Numbered from the stretch's first letter, positions 37,170 to 46,359 are shown. The stretch is 64,000 nucleotides of DNA from Donghicola mangrovi (GCF_013377535.1 NZ_JABCJE010000002.1:62001-126000); one strand, 5' to 3'. Numbers and translations are program-made. The notes: generated by a model from the sequence alone, not told the origin.

Positions 37170-39259
37170 TCGGCAGGCTCCACGGTGGGGCGGCGTTTCG
37201 CGGACTTGGCGGCCAGGATCAAGGGCACGCACTGGGTCGGGCTGTCGTGGATGGTCACGCAGTCAAGGCACTGGAAACACTCGGAATACTGGATTTCACC
37301 GGTCTTCTTGATGGCGCCATAGTTGCATTTCACGCGGCACAGCTGGCAGGGCGTGCCGCATTCTACGCGGCGGGGAATCCAGCGGCGCAGGCGCAGCGCA
37401 CCCCCAATGGCCATCAGCGCCCCGAGGGGGCAGAGATAGCGGCAGAAGCCCTTGAACACGAAGAGCCCCAGCACCAGCCACAGGGCGGCATAGGCCACAT
37501 AGTACCACTCGCGCACGAAGAACGTGGTGATCGCGGTTTTAAAGGGCTCGATCTCGACCGCTTTGTCCATGTGCTGGGGGGACAGGACGGTGACGGCGAC
37601 CAGACCGGCGAGGGCGATGTATTTCAGCGCCTTCAGTCGCTGATCCCAACGGGCGTTAACCGTGATCTGGGGCAGGCGCAGCAGGCGGCCCAGATGGTGG
37701 GCGAATTCCTGCATCGCGCCGAACGGACACAGCCACCCGCAGAACAGCCCACGCCCCCACAGCACAAACCCGAGGATCGCCGCGCCCCAGACCGCCAGCC
37801 CAAACGGGTCATACAGCAAGAAGGCAAACGAGCCCTGCGCCAGCGCCGTTTGCAGGGCGGCAAGGGGCGTCACGATGCTCAGCTGCCCTTGGCCCCACCA
37901 GCCGACAAAGCCGATCACGGCGGCCAGAACGGTTAGGCGAATGGGGGTAAACATCCGCGTGCCTGCGAGCCGCGATTGGGCGAACAGCAGCGTCGGGATC
38001 AGGATCAGCAGGCCCGCGGCCAGTATGATCAGGTCGGTCTGACGGTTGCGAATGGCTTCTTCGAAGGGAGACAGGCGGGCGACTTGGCCGGCGCGGGCGT
38101 AGAAGCGTTCATCGGCGTGATAGGTGATGTCCAGCCCGAGCGAGCCAGTTTCCGGCTGGAACATCCCGTGCTGGCGGACCGCTTGCAGGGTCATGGTCCA
38201 GTCGCGGGTGGGATCGAACCCCAAGCGGCGGTCCGTGCGCAGGATCATCGCGGCGCCGTCGTGCAATGCCTCGGGCAGGGCGTCGTTCAGGCCCACATAG
38301 ATATCCGCGTCACGCATCGCGATGGGCAAGCCGTCCTGATGGACACTGATCCAGTCGGGGGCGGTGTTGCGCACGAAATCCTCGGACACCAACCCGTGGC
38401 GGGCGGTGTCGATGACCAGCACAGGCTCGTCCGTGGTCGAGATCGACATAAAGTGCTGCAGTTCGTCAAAGGTGCCTTGGTCCAGAACGGCGCGGGCGAT
38501 GCTGGTGGGGCCAAGGTCGATCAGCCACAGGTCTAGATAGGGGGCGTCGGGCTCTTCTAGGGCGATAGGATCGTCGGTTTTCCAAAGGGTTCCGGCGAAC
38601 AGCTCCTGTACCTGCGCGTTGGAATAGGTGATGTGGCCGACCAGCCCTTGGTCGATCAGGTCGTTCCAATCCAGATCTTCGGTATAGTCGGGGTTCGGAT
38701 AGGCGGGCGGACCGGACGATATCCCCTGCATCTTTTCGCGGGCGACCTGCAGCGCGGCCCCCAGAATGGATTCGTGCGCAATCCGGACCGAGGCTGTGGC
38801 CTTGGTCACGCCGTCCAGATAGACCAGCGCGCCGCCATCGGTGGCCCCGCCATAGGGGGTGCCGACGACCATACTGTCACTGATCGAGTGGCCGCGATAC
38901 TGCTCCAGAAACTCGCGGAAGGGAGCCTCGCCTAGGCCCGAGACAAAGATCGGCTCGTTGTGGGAAATCAGTTTGACGTCTAGAAAGGTGCCGTTCAGGT
39001 CCAGCACGACCAGCATGTTGATCGGCCCGCCGGAAAAGCCCGGCAAGGGCGCCATCACAGCAGTTTCAAAGACATAGCCCGCCTCGGCCCCGCCGGAATT
39101 GAGCAGTTGCCACAGCCCCTGATCATTCAGCTGCTCGCCCAAAGACATGGGCGGCGCAATAAAATCCTCGATGCGTTCGCGCGGCAACGCCTGCGCCAAA
39201 CTGCACGACACCCAGAAAAACCACGCAAGCGCGGCCCATATGAACTTGAAATCTCCCAT
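37166..39259 (-). CDS. NosR/NirI-like flavinylated iron-sulfur membrane protein
   Basis: About 697 residues: a signal segment, a periplasmic FMN-binding domain, then six transmembrane segments and cytoplasmic polyferredoxin. The flavinylation motif is DGVTKATAS (Asp149-Thr155), where Lys replaces the more common Gly. Cys motifs are CGWLCPFGAMQE and CRYLCPLGAL in membrane-flanking loops, and CGTPCQLCRVKC with CFQCLDC near the C-terminus for two [4Fe-4S] clusters. NosR and NirI carry electrons or regulate nitrous-oxide and nitrite reductases, but no nos or nir genes are in this window. It is coupled to apbE by a 4-base overlap. ATG 39259 was chosen because AAGG lies 8 bases ahead; a GTG six codons upstream is an alternative. 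Confidence 0.9.
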   Translation of the reverse strand: MGDFKFIWAALAWFFWVSCSLAQALPRERIEDFIAPPMSLGEQLNDQGLWQLLNSGGAEAGYVFETAVMAPLPGFSGGPINMLVVLDLNGTFLDVKLISHNEPIFVSGLGEAPFREFLEQYRGHSISDSMVVGTPYGGATDGGALVYLDGVTKATASVRIAHESILGAALQVAREKMQGISSGPPAYPNPDYTEDLDWNDLIDQGLVGHITYSNAQVQELFAGTLWKTDDPIALEEPDAPYLDLWLIDLGPTSIARAVLDQGTFDELQHFMSISTTDEPVLVIDTARHGLVSEDFVRNTAPDWISVHQDGLPIAMRDADIYVGLNDALPEALHDGAAMILRTDRRLGFDPTRDWTMTLQAVRQHGMFQPETGSLGLDITYHADERFYARAGQVARLSPFEEAIRNRQTDLIILAAGLLILIPTLLFAQSRLAGTRMFTPIRLTVLAAVIGFVGWWGQGQLSIVTPLAALQTALAQGSFAFLLYDPFGLAVWGAAILGFVLWGRGLFCGWLCPFGAMQEFAHHLGRLLRLPQITVNARWDQRLKALKYIALAGLVAVTVLSPQHMDKAVEIEPFKTAITTFFVREWYYVAYAALWLVLGLFVFKGFCRYLCPLGALMAIGGALRLRRWIPRRVECGTPCQLCRVKCNYGAIKKTGEIQYSECFQCLDCVTIHDSPTQCVPLILAAKSAKRRPTVEPAE

Positions 39260-39301
39260 AACGCGAACCTTAAGCACCGATCGAATTGTTACCCTATGCG
39301 A

Positions 39302-39310
39302 CCTTGGTCT
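39302..39310 (+). promoter_or_regulatory. Putative regulator site in the nosR-like/ABC permease divergent promoter
   Basis: CCTTGGTCT, a match to CCWWRGTCT found before the PQQ dehydrogenase, pedF and coxG. It ends 56 bases before the permease start (39367) and 43 bases before the NosR-like start on the other strand. Confidence 0.35.
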
Positions 39311-39366
39311 TGGGGCATCCTGTGCTAGGCTGCGCTAGGCTGATCGCCCAAGGGAGGAGAGACCGG

Positions 39367-40113
39367 ATGGCGAAATCTGGCGTGACGGTCCTGTCGCTGA
39401 CAGGGCTGCTGGCGGTGTGGTTTGTGGGCGCTTGGCTGACGGCCGATCCCATGGTGCTGCCCTATCCCGGCGAAGTTCTGTCCGTGATCATCGACCACGC
39501 TCGCAGCGGCAAGCTATGGGTCCACATGGGCGCGACCCTGCGGCGGGTCCTGTTGGCCTTTGTGCTGGCGATGGTCAGCGGCGGCTTTCTGGGGCTGGTT
39601 CTGGGGCAGTCAGAGCGGTTGAACCGCTGGCTTGACCCGTGGGTGACGGTGCTGCTCAACGTGCCGGCGCTGGTGGTGATCGTGCTGTGCTATCTGTGGA
39701 TCGGCCTGAACGAAACGGCCGCTATCATCGCGGTTGCGTTAAATAAATTCGCAATGGTCACCGTTACCATAAGGGAAGGCGTCCGTGCGCTGGACCGCGG
39801 GGTCGCGGATATGGCGCAGGTCTACCGGATGCCTCTGGCCGCGCGGTTGCGGCATGTGATCTGGCCGCAGCTCGGCCCCTTTGTGGCGGCATCAACGCGA
39901 AACGGATTGGCAGTCATATGGAAGATCGTACTGGTCGTCGAATTTCTGGGAAGGTCGAACGGAGTTGGGTTCCAGATCCATCTCTACTTCCAATTGTTCG
40001 ATACGGCCTCGGTTCTGGCCTATGCGCTCAGTTTCACGGCGCTGATGCTGGTGATCGAGTATGCCATCGTCCAAAGATGGGAGCAGCGTTCCAGCGCATG
40101 GCGGCGTGCCTAG
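39367..40113 (+). CDS. Orphan ABC transporter permease (SsuC/TauC type)
   Basis: A 248-residue inner-membrane protein with about six hydrophobic segments and the EAA-type loop of importers (DMAQVYRMPLAARLRHVIWPQLGPF). It matches the SsuC/TauC/NitT permease family. GGGAGGAGAGACCGG precedes ATG 39367. No ATPase or binding protein accompanies it. The binding protein and ATPase at 23596-25227 are of the same family and lack a permease, so they could be its missing partners about 14 kb away. It is divergent from the NosR-like gene with a shared regulator-like site. Confidence 0.87.
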   Translation: MAKSGVTVLSLTGLLAVWFVGAWLTADPMVLPYPGEVLSVIIDHARSGKLWVHMGATLRRVLLAFVLAMVSGGFLGLVLGQSERLNRWLDPWVTVLLNVPALVVIVLCYLWIGLNETAAIIAVALNKFAMVTVTIREGVRALDRGVADMAQVYRMPLAARLRHVIWPQLGPFVAASTRNGLAVIWKIVLVVEFLGRSNGVGFQIHLYFQLFDTASVLAYALSFTALMLVIEYAIVQRWEQRSSAWRRA

Positions 40114-40172
40114 TGCGCTATGTCGCAGGGAGGGTGCTTGTCCCTGCCGATGCGGGGGGCTAGCAGATCAGA

Positions 40173-41825
40173 ATGAATATCCAAGGCTCAGCAAAAGACA
40201 TCGCCGTCCCTCGGGACAAGGCCGCAGAAACCGCCCAACTGGTTGGTGCCTTTGCGTGGTTGGGGCAGGCGGCCCTAATCGCAACTGTCGTGGCGCGGGC
40301 TGTGTCGGGGGCTTTGGACGCGGGTCTGGTGGGCTTGGCCGCTGGCGGTGTGCTGGGGTTGGGTCTGGCCCGCGCGGCGCTAGAGCGGTGGTCGTCAGCC
40401 CGGCTGACCGCGCTTGCAGAACGCCACGTAAAGGCCCTGCGCGAAACGATTATCAGCACCGAGCTGTCCCGTCGCGGCACGGAGTCGCCCGCGGTTCTGG
40501 CCGGTCTGGTGTCCGAAAAGCTCGAGATGTTGCGCCCTGCGATCCTGCGCTTTGGCCCTGCGCGGCGGCGCGCGATGGTTGTGCCGCTCGTGCTGCTGGT
40601 CGTGGCGTTTTCGATCAGTTGGGCCGCTGGGGCGATACTCTTGGTGGCGGGGCCCTTGATCCCTGTGTTTTCCGCGCTGGTCGGGATGGCCGCGCAGCAA
40701 GCCAGCGCACGGCAGCTGGACCAGATGAGCACCCTTGGCGCGCTCTTGTCCGAGCGTGTGGGTGCCCTGATCGACATCCGCCTCTTGGGGGCCGAGACGA
40801 CGGTTCTGGACGATTTCGCCAATGCCACCGATAACCTGCGCCGCCGGACGATGGCGGTGCTGAAGATCGCGTTCCTGACATCGACCGCGTTGGAGCTGTT
40901 TGCTGCGCTGGGTGTGGCGATGATGGCGGTGTTCGTGGGCTTTTCTCTACTGGGGCAGATCGGGTTTGGCACTTGGGGTGGGCCGCTGACCGTGTGGTCC
41001 GGGGTGTTCCTGCTGCTGATCGCGCCCGAATTCTTTGCCCCCCTACGCGACATGTCCGCCGCGTGGCACGACCGCGCTGCTGCGATGGCCGTGGCCGACG
41101 AAGTGATTGCGTGGCGCGACCATGATGCCGCGCGGATGGTGGGCGTGACCGCCGCCGACCCGCTGAAGGGCGAGGTGCAGATCCATGTTTTGGGGCTGAC
41201 CCTGCGCGTGGGCGACCAGCTGATCCGCTATCCCGATTTCCGCGCCAAGGCCGGGCAGGCGCTGGCGATCTCTGGCCCAAGCGGGTCGGGGAAAACCACG
41301 CTGCTGGCGGCTTTGGCTGGCCTCATGCCCGCCTATGCGGGCCGGATCACCGTGGCCGGTCAGGCGCTGGACGACACAACGGCGGGCGGTTGGCGCGCGC
41401 GCATCGGCTGGATGCCCCAATCGCCGCATTTCATGAACGCTTCGGTTCTGGCGAACCTGAAACTGGCGCGCCCTGACGCTACCACCGACCAAGTGCAAGC
41501 GGCCCTGAGGGCGGCGGGCATTCAGGCGCAGGTGATGCGCTTGCCCCACGGGATCAACGAAACCCTTGGCGAAACCGGCGCTGGTCTGTCGGGGGGCGAG
41601 GCGCGGCGTTTGACTTTGGCCCGTGCTCTCTTGGCCGGAGCGGACGTGCTGTTGGTGGATGAACCCACCGCCGATCTGGACGAAGGCACCGCTGCGGCTG
41701 TGCGCAAGACCCTGCTGGATTTGCGCGCCAAAGGGGTGCTCTTGGTGCTGGCGACCCACGATCCCGAACTGGTGGCTGCCTGTGATCAGGTGATCAGCCC
41801 CGCCATTCTGGAGGAAGCCGCATGA
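40173..41825 (+). CDS. cydD: Cytochrome bd assembly ABC transporter subunit CydD
   Basis: A 550-residue half-transporter with an N-terminal membrane domain (about 1-300) and a C-terminal ATPase. Walker A is SGPSGSGKTTLLAAL, signature GLSGGEARRLTLARAL, Walker B VLLVDEPTADLD. CydDC exports glutathione and cysteine (or handles haem) to the periplasm and is needed to assemble cytochrome bd. Its stop overlaps cydC by 4 bases. The ATG lacks a strong ribosome-binding site. Confidence 0.93.
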   Translation: MNIQGSAKDIAVPRDKAAETAQLVGAFAWLGQAALIATVVARAVSGALDAGLVGLAAGGVLGLGLARAALERWSSARLTALAERHVKALRETIISTELSRRGTESPAVLAGLVSEKLEMLRPAILRFGPARRRAMVVPLVLLVVAFSISWAAGAILLVAGPLIPVFSALVGMAAQQASARQLDQMSTLGALLSERVGALIDIRLLGAETTVLDDFANATDNLRRRTMAVLKIAFLTSTALELFAALGVAMMAVFVGFSLLGQIGFGTWGGPLTVWSGVFLLLIAPEFFAPLRDMSAAWHDRAAAMAVADEVIAWRDHDAARMVGVTAADPLKGEVQIHVLGLTLRVGDQLIRYPDFRAKAGQALAISGPSGSGKTTLLAALAGLMPAYAGRITVAGQALDDTTAGGWRARIGWMPQSPHFMNASVLANLKLARPDATTDQVQAALRAAGIQAQVMRLPHGINETLGETGAGLSGGEARRLTLARALLAGADVLLVDEPTADLDEGTAAAVRKTLLDLRAKGVLLVLATHDPELVAACDQVISPAILEEAA

Positions 41826-43456
41826 CATCCATGAAGCGCGTTCTGAAGCTGTGTCTGGGGTCCGCGCGCGGTGCGATGGTCCAGGGCGGTGCCCTGACGG
41901 TTCTGGTTCTGCTGGCGGGCGTTGGTCTGCTGGCCCTGTCGGGGTGGTTCATCACGGCGGCGGCCGCTGCGGGTCTGGCGGGTGCGGGGCTGGCCTTCGA
42001 AGTCTTTCGCCCCAGCGCGGGTGTGCGGGCGCTGGCTTTGGGCCGGACGGGGGCGCGCTATGGTGAACGCCTGCTGACCCACGACGCTACGCTCAAGGCA
42101 CTGGTGGCGGTGCGTTTGCGCCTACTGCGCGGGCTGATGTCCCAACCCCTGCGCCGACTGGAGCGGGCAAGGGCAGGGGCCGCGCTGAACCGCCTCATCG
42201 CGGATGTGGATGCTTTGGACGGGGTGACGCTGCGCCTGTTCCTGCCGGCGGTGGCGGGGGCGCTGACCTTGATCGTGGCGGTGATCGGGCTGGCGGTGCT
42301 GGTCAGCGGCACGGTCGCCCTGTGGATCGGAGCGGTCTACGGGATCGGCGCGCTGGGGATCGGGCTGCGGTTCGGCCCTCAGGCGCTGCCGGTGGCCCGC
42401 CGCGCAGAGCGGGCGCTGCAAGCCGTGCGGGCGCGGACCAATGACGCTTTTGCCGCCCGCGCGGACCTGACCGTTTACAATGCTTTGGACCGCCAGATCG
42501 CCCATGCGGGACACGCGGCCAATGCTTTGGCCAAGGCGCGGGCCCACCGCGATGGCATCGAGCGGGCCGCGCAATTCTGGGTGACGGCGACCGTGCAAAC
42601 GGCGGTCGCGGGGGCCTTGGGGCTGGGGTTCATGGCCGTGACGAACGGAGTGCTGAGCGCCCCCCTTGCCATGACCGGCGTGCTGGCGGCCCTGGCCCTG
42701 TCCGAGGCGCTGATGCCTCTGGCGCGCGGGATTTCGGAATTCGGGCGGATCGCGGATTCGGCCCGCCGTGTGATGGGCGATATCCCCGAAACCGTGCCGG
42801 AGCTGCATCCCCGCCATGATGCGAAGCCAATGGTCGTGCCGCCGCTGGACTTGCGCAGCGTGGCCATCCGCCCGCTGATCGATACCCTTTCCCTGACGGT
42901 TGAAGCCGGGGAGATGGCGCTGCTGGCGGGCCCCTCGGGCGTGGGGAAAACCACGGTGCTGAACGTCATCGCGGGGCTGTTGCCGCCCGATCGCGGCAAG
43001 GTCTGTATCGGGGGCACCCCCCTGGCCGACCACGCCGAAGAGGACCTGCGCGGGCGTCTGGGCTTTGTCCCCCAGCGGACCACTGTGATGGACGGCACGC
43101 TGATGGACAGCCTGCGTCTGGGCAACGCCGCCCTGACCGAGGCCGAGGCTTGGCACCTTTTGGACATCGTTCAAATGGCGGGATTCGCCAAATCGCGGGA
43201 CGGCCTGCAAACGCGCCTTGGTTCGCGCGGAAATGCTCTCTCGGGCGGAGAGCGGCGCCGTGTCGCACTGGCCCGTGCCATCGCCGGACGCCCCCCTGTG
43301 CTGCTGATGGACGAGCCGACCGAAGGTCTGGACGAGGCCACCGCAACCACCGTTCTTAAGGGAATTCGGGCTTATTTACCTAAGTCTGCGATACTTATTG
43401 CCAGCCATCGGGCCTGTGATCGGGCGCTGGCGACGCGGGTAATTACCTTGCGGTAA
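41822..43456 (+). CDS. cydC: Cytochrome bd assembly ABC transporter subunit CydC
   Basis: A 544-residue partner of CydD with the same layout. The membrane half carries ALSGWFITAAAAAGLAGAG, a CydC hallmark. Walker A is AGPSGVGKTTVLNVI, signature ALSGGERRRVALARAI, Walker B VLLMDEPTEGLD. The ATG overlaps the cydD stop, so the two are coupled. cydA follows after 135 bases with its own FNR-type site. Confidence 0.93.
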   Translation: MTSMKRVLKLCLGSARGAMVQGGALTVLVLLAGVGLLALSGWFITAAAAAGLAGAGLAFEVFRPSAGVRALALGRTGARYGERLLTHDATLKALVAVRLRLLRGLMSQPLRRLERARAGAALNRLIADVDALDGVTLRLFLPAVAGALTLIVAVIGLAVLVSGTVALWIGAVYGIGALGIGLRFGPQALPVARRAERALQAVRARTNDAFAARADLTVYNALDRQIAHAGHAANALAKARAHRDGIERAAQFWVTATVQTAVAGALGLGFMAVTNGVLSAPLAMTGVLAALALSEALMPLARGISEFGRIADSARRVMGDIPETVPELHPRHDAKPMVVPPLDLRSVAIRPLIDTLSLTVEAGEMALLAGPSGVGKTTVLNVIAGLLPPDRGKVCIGGTPLADHAEEDLRGRLGFVPQRTTVMDGTLMDSLRLGNAALTEAEAWHLLDIVQMAGFAKSRDGLQTRLGSRGNALSGGERRRVALARAIAGRPPVLLMDEPTEGLDEATATTVLKGIRAYLPKSAILIASHRACDRALATRVITLR

Positions 43457-43493
43457 AATACCGCCTTCCATTGCTATGTCAGGGAATTAGGTT

Positions 43494-43507
43494 TTGACCC
43501 AGATCAA
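43494..43507 (+). promoter_or_regulatory. FNR/Anr-type site upstream of cydA
   Basis: TTGACCCAGATCAA matches the FNR consensus TTGATnnnnATCAA in 9 of 10 defined positions. It lies 84 bases before the cydA ATG, a position suited to activation under low oxygen by an FnrL-type regulator. Confidence 0.78.
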
Positions 43508-43591
43508 AGCCGCATTCATTCATAATATGTGATGTGTCTCTTGAAATCTTAATCTGCGGGATAGGTTTTCCCGCGCATTCAGGAGCAGACA

Positions 43592-45202
43592 ATGGAACTC
43601 GATGTCGTAGAGCTGTCCAGATTGCAGTTTGCAATGACGGCACTCTATCACTTTCTGTTCGTGCCGCTGACTTTGGGTCTTTCGATCCTTGTGGCGATCA
43701 TGGAGACGGTCTGGGTCATGACCGGCCGCCCCATCTGGCGGCAGATGACCAAATTCTGGGGAACTCTTTTTGGCATCAACTTCGTGCTTGGTGTCGCGAC
43801 AGGGATCACCATGGAATTCCAGTTCGGCATGAACTGGGCCTATTACAGCCATTACGTCGGTGACGTGTTCGGCGCGCCCCTCGCGATCGAGGGCCTGATG
43901 GCCTTCTTCCTCGAGGCGACGTTTGTGGGCCTGTTCTTCTTTGGCTGGGACAAGCTGAGCCGCGTGAAGCACCTGATGGTGGCGTGGCTGGTGGCAATTG
44001 GTTCGAACTTCTCGGCGCTCTGGATCCTGATTGCGAACGGCTGGATGCAGCACCCTGTGGGTGCGGAATTCAACCCGATGACTATGCGGATGGAGATGAC
44101 CAGCTTCTTCGAGGTGGTCTTTAACGAAGTGGCTCAGGCCAAGTTCGTGCACACCGTGTCCGCCGGTTACGTGACCGCCGCGATGTTCGTGCTGGGGGTT
44201 TCGGCGTGGTACCTGCTGCAAGGCCGCCATGTGGAACTGGCCCGTCGGTCGATCACTGTGGCGTCGTCCTTTGGTCTGGCCGCTGCGCTGTCGGTTGTGG
44301 TTCTGGGGGACGAGAGCGGCTATGACGCCGGTCAGAACCAGAAGATGAAGCTGGCCGCCATCGAAGCCATGTGGGAAACCGAGCCTGCACCCGCGTCCTT
44401 TACCCTGTTTGGTCTGCCCGATCAGGAGGCCCGCGAGACCCATTACGCCGTGCACATCCCCTATGTCATGGGCCTGATCGGCACCCGTTCGCTGACCGAG
44501 GAAATCCCCGGCATCGCCGAACTGGTCGAAAAGAACGAAGAGAACGTGCGCTCGGGTCTGATCGCCTATGATGCGCTGATGACCATTCAAGAGCAGCAGG
44601 CCAACACCCCCGCAGACGTGATGGAGACCTTCGAGGCCCATAGCGACGATCTGGGCTATGCCTTCTTGCTGAAGCGCTATCTGGACGATCCCCGTCAGGC
44701 CACCGACGAACAGATCAAGATGGCCGCGAATGACACCGTGCCCCATGTCTGGCCGATGTTCTGGTCCTTCCGGATCATGGTGGGTCTGGGGATGTCGTTC
44801 ATCGTGGTGCTTGGCTACTTCTTCGTGACTGCATCGTTCAACGGCATGCGCTTCCCGCGTTGGGCCCTGCGGATTGCGGTTGCGATGATCCCCGCGCCTT
44901 GGATCGCCGCCGAGATGGGCTGGATCGTGGCCGAATACGGCCGCCAGCCGTGGACCGTGGACGGCATCCTGCCGACAGCACTGTCTGTCAGCCACCTGAG
45001 CGTGACGCAGCTTCTGCTGACCATCGCGGGCTTTGCGATCTTCTACACGGTGCTGTTCATCGTCGAGATGGGTCTGATGATCAAATACATCAAAAAAGGC
45101 CCGACGCAGGACGTGTCCGTGACCGACCAGTGGATGGCCAAGCATGAACACCGTCTGCGTACCCATGACGGCAATATCCCCGAATTCGGCCCTGCGGAGT
45201 AA
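43592..45202 (+). CDS. cydA: Cytochrome bd ubiquinol oxidase subunit I CydA
   Basis: A 536-residue subunit carrying three haems in the inner membrane; oxidises quinol and reduces oxygen to water with high affinity. It opens with LSRLQFAMTALYHFLFVPLTLGLS (His ligand), and has the quinol-loop region followed by GWIVAEYGRQPWTVDG, the hallmark of the family. Length and the loop segment IPYVMGLIGTRSL resemble the E. coli bd-I type rather than the shorter cyanide-insensitive oxidase. CAGGAGCAGACA precedes the ATG. An FNR site lies upstream. Confidence 0.96.
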   Translation: MELDVVELSRLQFAMTALYHFLFVPLTLGLSILVAIMETVWVMTGRPIWRQMTKFWGTLFGINFVLGVATGITMEFQFGMNWAYYSHYVGDVFGAPLAIEGLMAFFLEATFVGLFFFGWDKLSRVKHLMVAWLVAIGSNFSALWILIANGWMQHPVGAEFNPMTMRMEMTSFFEVVFNEVAQAKFVHTVSAGYVTAAMFVLGVSAWYLLQGRHVELARRSITVASSFGLAAALSVVVLGDESGYDAGQNQKMKLAAIEAMWETEPAPASFTLFGLPDQEARETHYAVHIPYVMGLIGTRSLTEEIPGIAELVEKNEENVRSGLIAYDALMTIQEQQANTPADVMETFEAHSDDLGYAFLLKRYLDDPRQATDEQIKMAANDTVPHVWPMFWSFRIMVGLGMSFIVVLGYFFVTASFNGMRFPRWALRIAVAMIPAPWIAAEMGWIVAEYGRQPWTVDGILPTALSVSHLSVTQLLLTIAGFAIFYTVLFIVEMGLMIKYIKKGPTQDVSVTDQWMAKHEHRLRTHDGNIPEFGPAE

Positions 45203-45207
45203 CTGAC

Positions 45208-46359
45208 ATGATCCTTCATGATCTGATTTCCTATGATCTTCTTCGCGTGATCTGGTGGGTCCTTCTGGGGGTTCTGCTGATCGGGTTCGCCATGACCGAC
45301 GGGTTCGACATGGGGACGGGGGCCTTGCTGCCGTTCGTCGCCAAAACCGATACCGAGCGCCGCGTGGTCATCAACACCGTCGGCCCCGTGTGGGAAGGCA
45401 ACCAGGTGTGGTTCATCCTTGGGGGCGGGGCGATTTTCGCAGCCTGGCCGCCCCTTTACGCGGTGTCCTTCAGCGGCTTCTATCTGGCGATGTTCATCGT
45501 TCTGGCCGCGTTCATCGTGCGTCCCGTCGCGTTCAAGTACCGCTCCAAGCGTCCGTCGCCCGCATGGCGCAGCGCGTGGGATTGGGCCCTGTTCGCAGGG
45601 GGCGCGGTGCCTGCGCTGATCTTTGGCGTGGCCGTTGGCAACGTCCTACGCGGCGTGCCGTTCCACCTGACCCCCTCGCTCATGCCGATCTACGAGGGCA
45701 GCTTCTGGGGCCTTCTGAATCCCTTTGCGCTGCTGACCGGCGTGGTGTCGCTGTCGATGCTGATCATGCACGGCGCAGCTTGGCTGAACCTGAAAACCGA
45801 AGGCCGCATCCAGTCCCGTGCCCGCCGCTTTGGCACCACGGCAGGGGCGGTGGCGATCATCGGCTATGCGGTCGCTGGCGCTTGGATGGCGCTCATGGTT
45901 GATGGCTATGCGCTGGTGAATGCGGTGGCGGTTGACGGCCCCTCGAACCCGCTCCTGAGCGAGGTGTCCAAAGGCGGCAGCTGGATGGCATCCTATTCCG
46001 CCCGTCCGTGGATCATCGCGGCCCCGATCATGGGCTTTGCGGGGATGCTGATGGCGCTGCGTGGCCTAACCTCGGGCGGCGAGGCAACGACCCTGCTGTG
46101 GTCCAAACTCGGCATCCTTGGTGTGGTGTCGTCCGTGGGCCTGACCATGTTCCCGTTCATCCTGCCCTCGAGCACCGAACCCAACAGCTCGCTGACCGTT
46201 TGGGACGCGTCCAGTTCGCACCTGACCCTGTTCGTGATGCTGGTGGCGACGGTGATCTTTATGCCGCTCATCCTGATGTACACGTCGTGGGTTTACAGCG
46301 TCCTGTGGGGCAAAGTGACCGAGGATGACGTGAACGCCAACGGCGAAACCCTCTACTAA
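45208..46359 (+). CDS. cydB: Cytochrome bd ubiquinol oxidase subunit II CydB
   Basis: A 383-residue membrane subunit with about nine hydrophobic segments. It opens with IWWVLLGVLLIGFAMTDGFD, which is strongly conserved, and has GNQVWFILGGGAIFAAWPPL, and FPFILPSSTEPNSSLTVWDA near the C-terminus. It starts 5 bases after cydA and is followed by cydX. It binds quinone and stabilises the haem-bearing subunit. Confidence 0.96.
   Translation: MILHDLISYDLLRVIWWVLLGVLLIGFAMTDGFDMGTGALLPFVAKTDTERRVVINTVGPVWEGNQVWFILGGGAIFAAWPPLYAVSFSGFYLAMFIVLAAFIVRPVAFKYRSKRPSPAWRSAWDWALFAGGAVPALIFGVAVGNVLRGVPFHLTPSLMPIYEGSFWGLLNPFALLTGVVSLSMLIMHGAAWLNLKTEGRIQSRARRFGTTAGAVAIIGYAVAGAWMALMVDGYALVNAVAVDGPSNPLLSEVSKGGSWMASYSARPWIIAAPIMGFAGMLMALRGLTSGGEATTLLWSKLGILGVVSSVGLTMFPFILPSSTEPNSSLTVWDASSSHLTLFVMLVATVIFMPLILMYTSWVYSVLWGKVTEDDVNANGETLY

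Noticed and set aside
37166-39259. The NosR-like gene as evidence for denitrification
   Set aside because: No nosZ, nirS, nirK or nor gene is in the window; the family is broader than the nitrous-oxide system.
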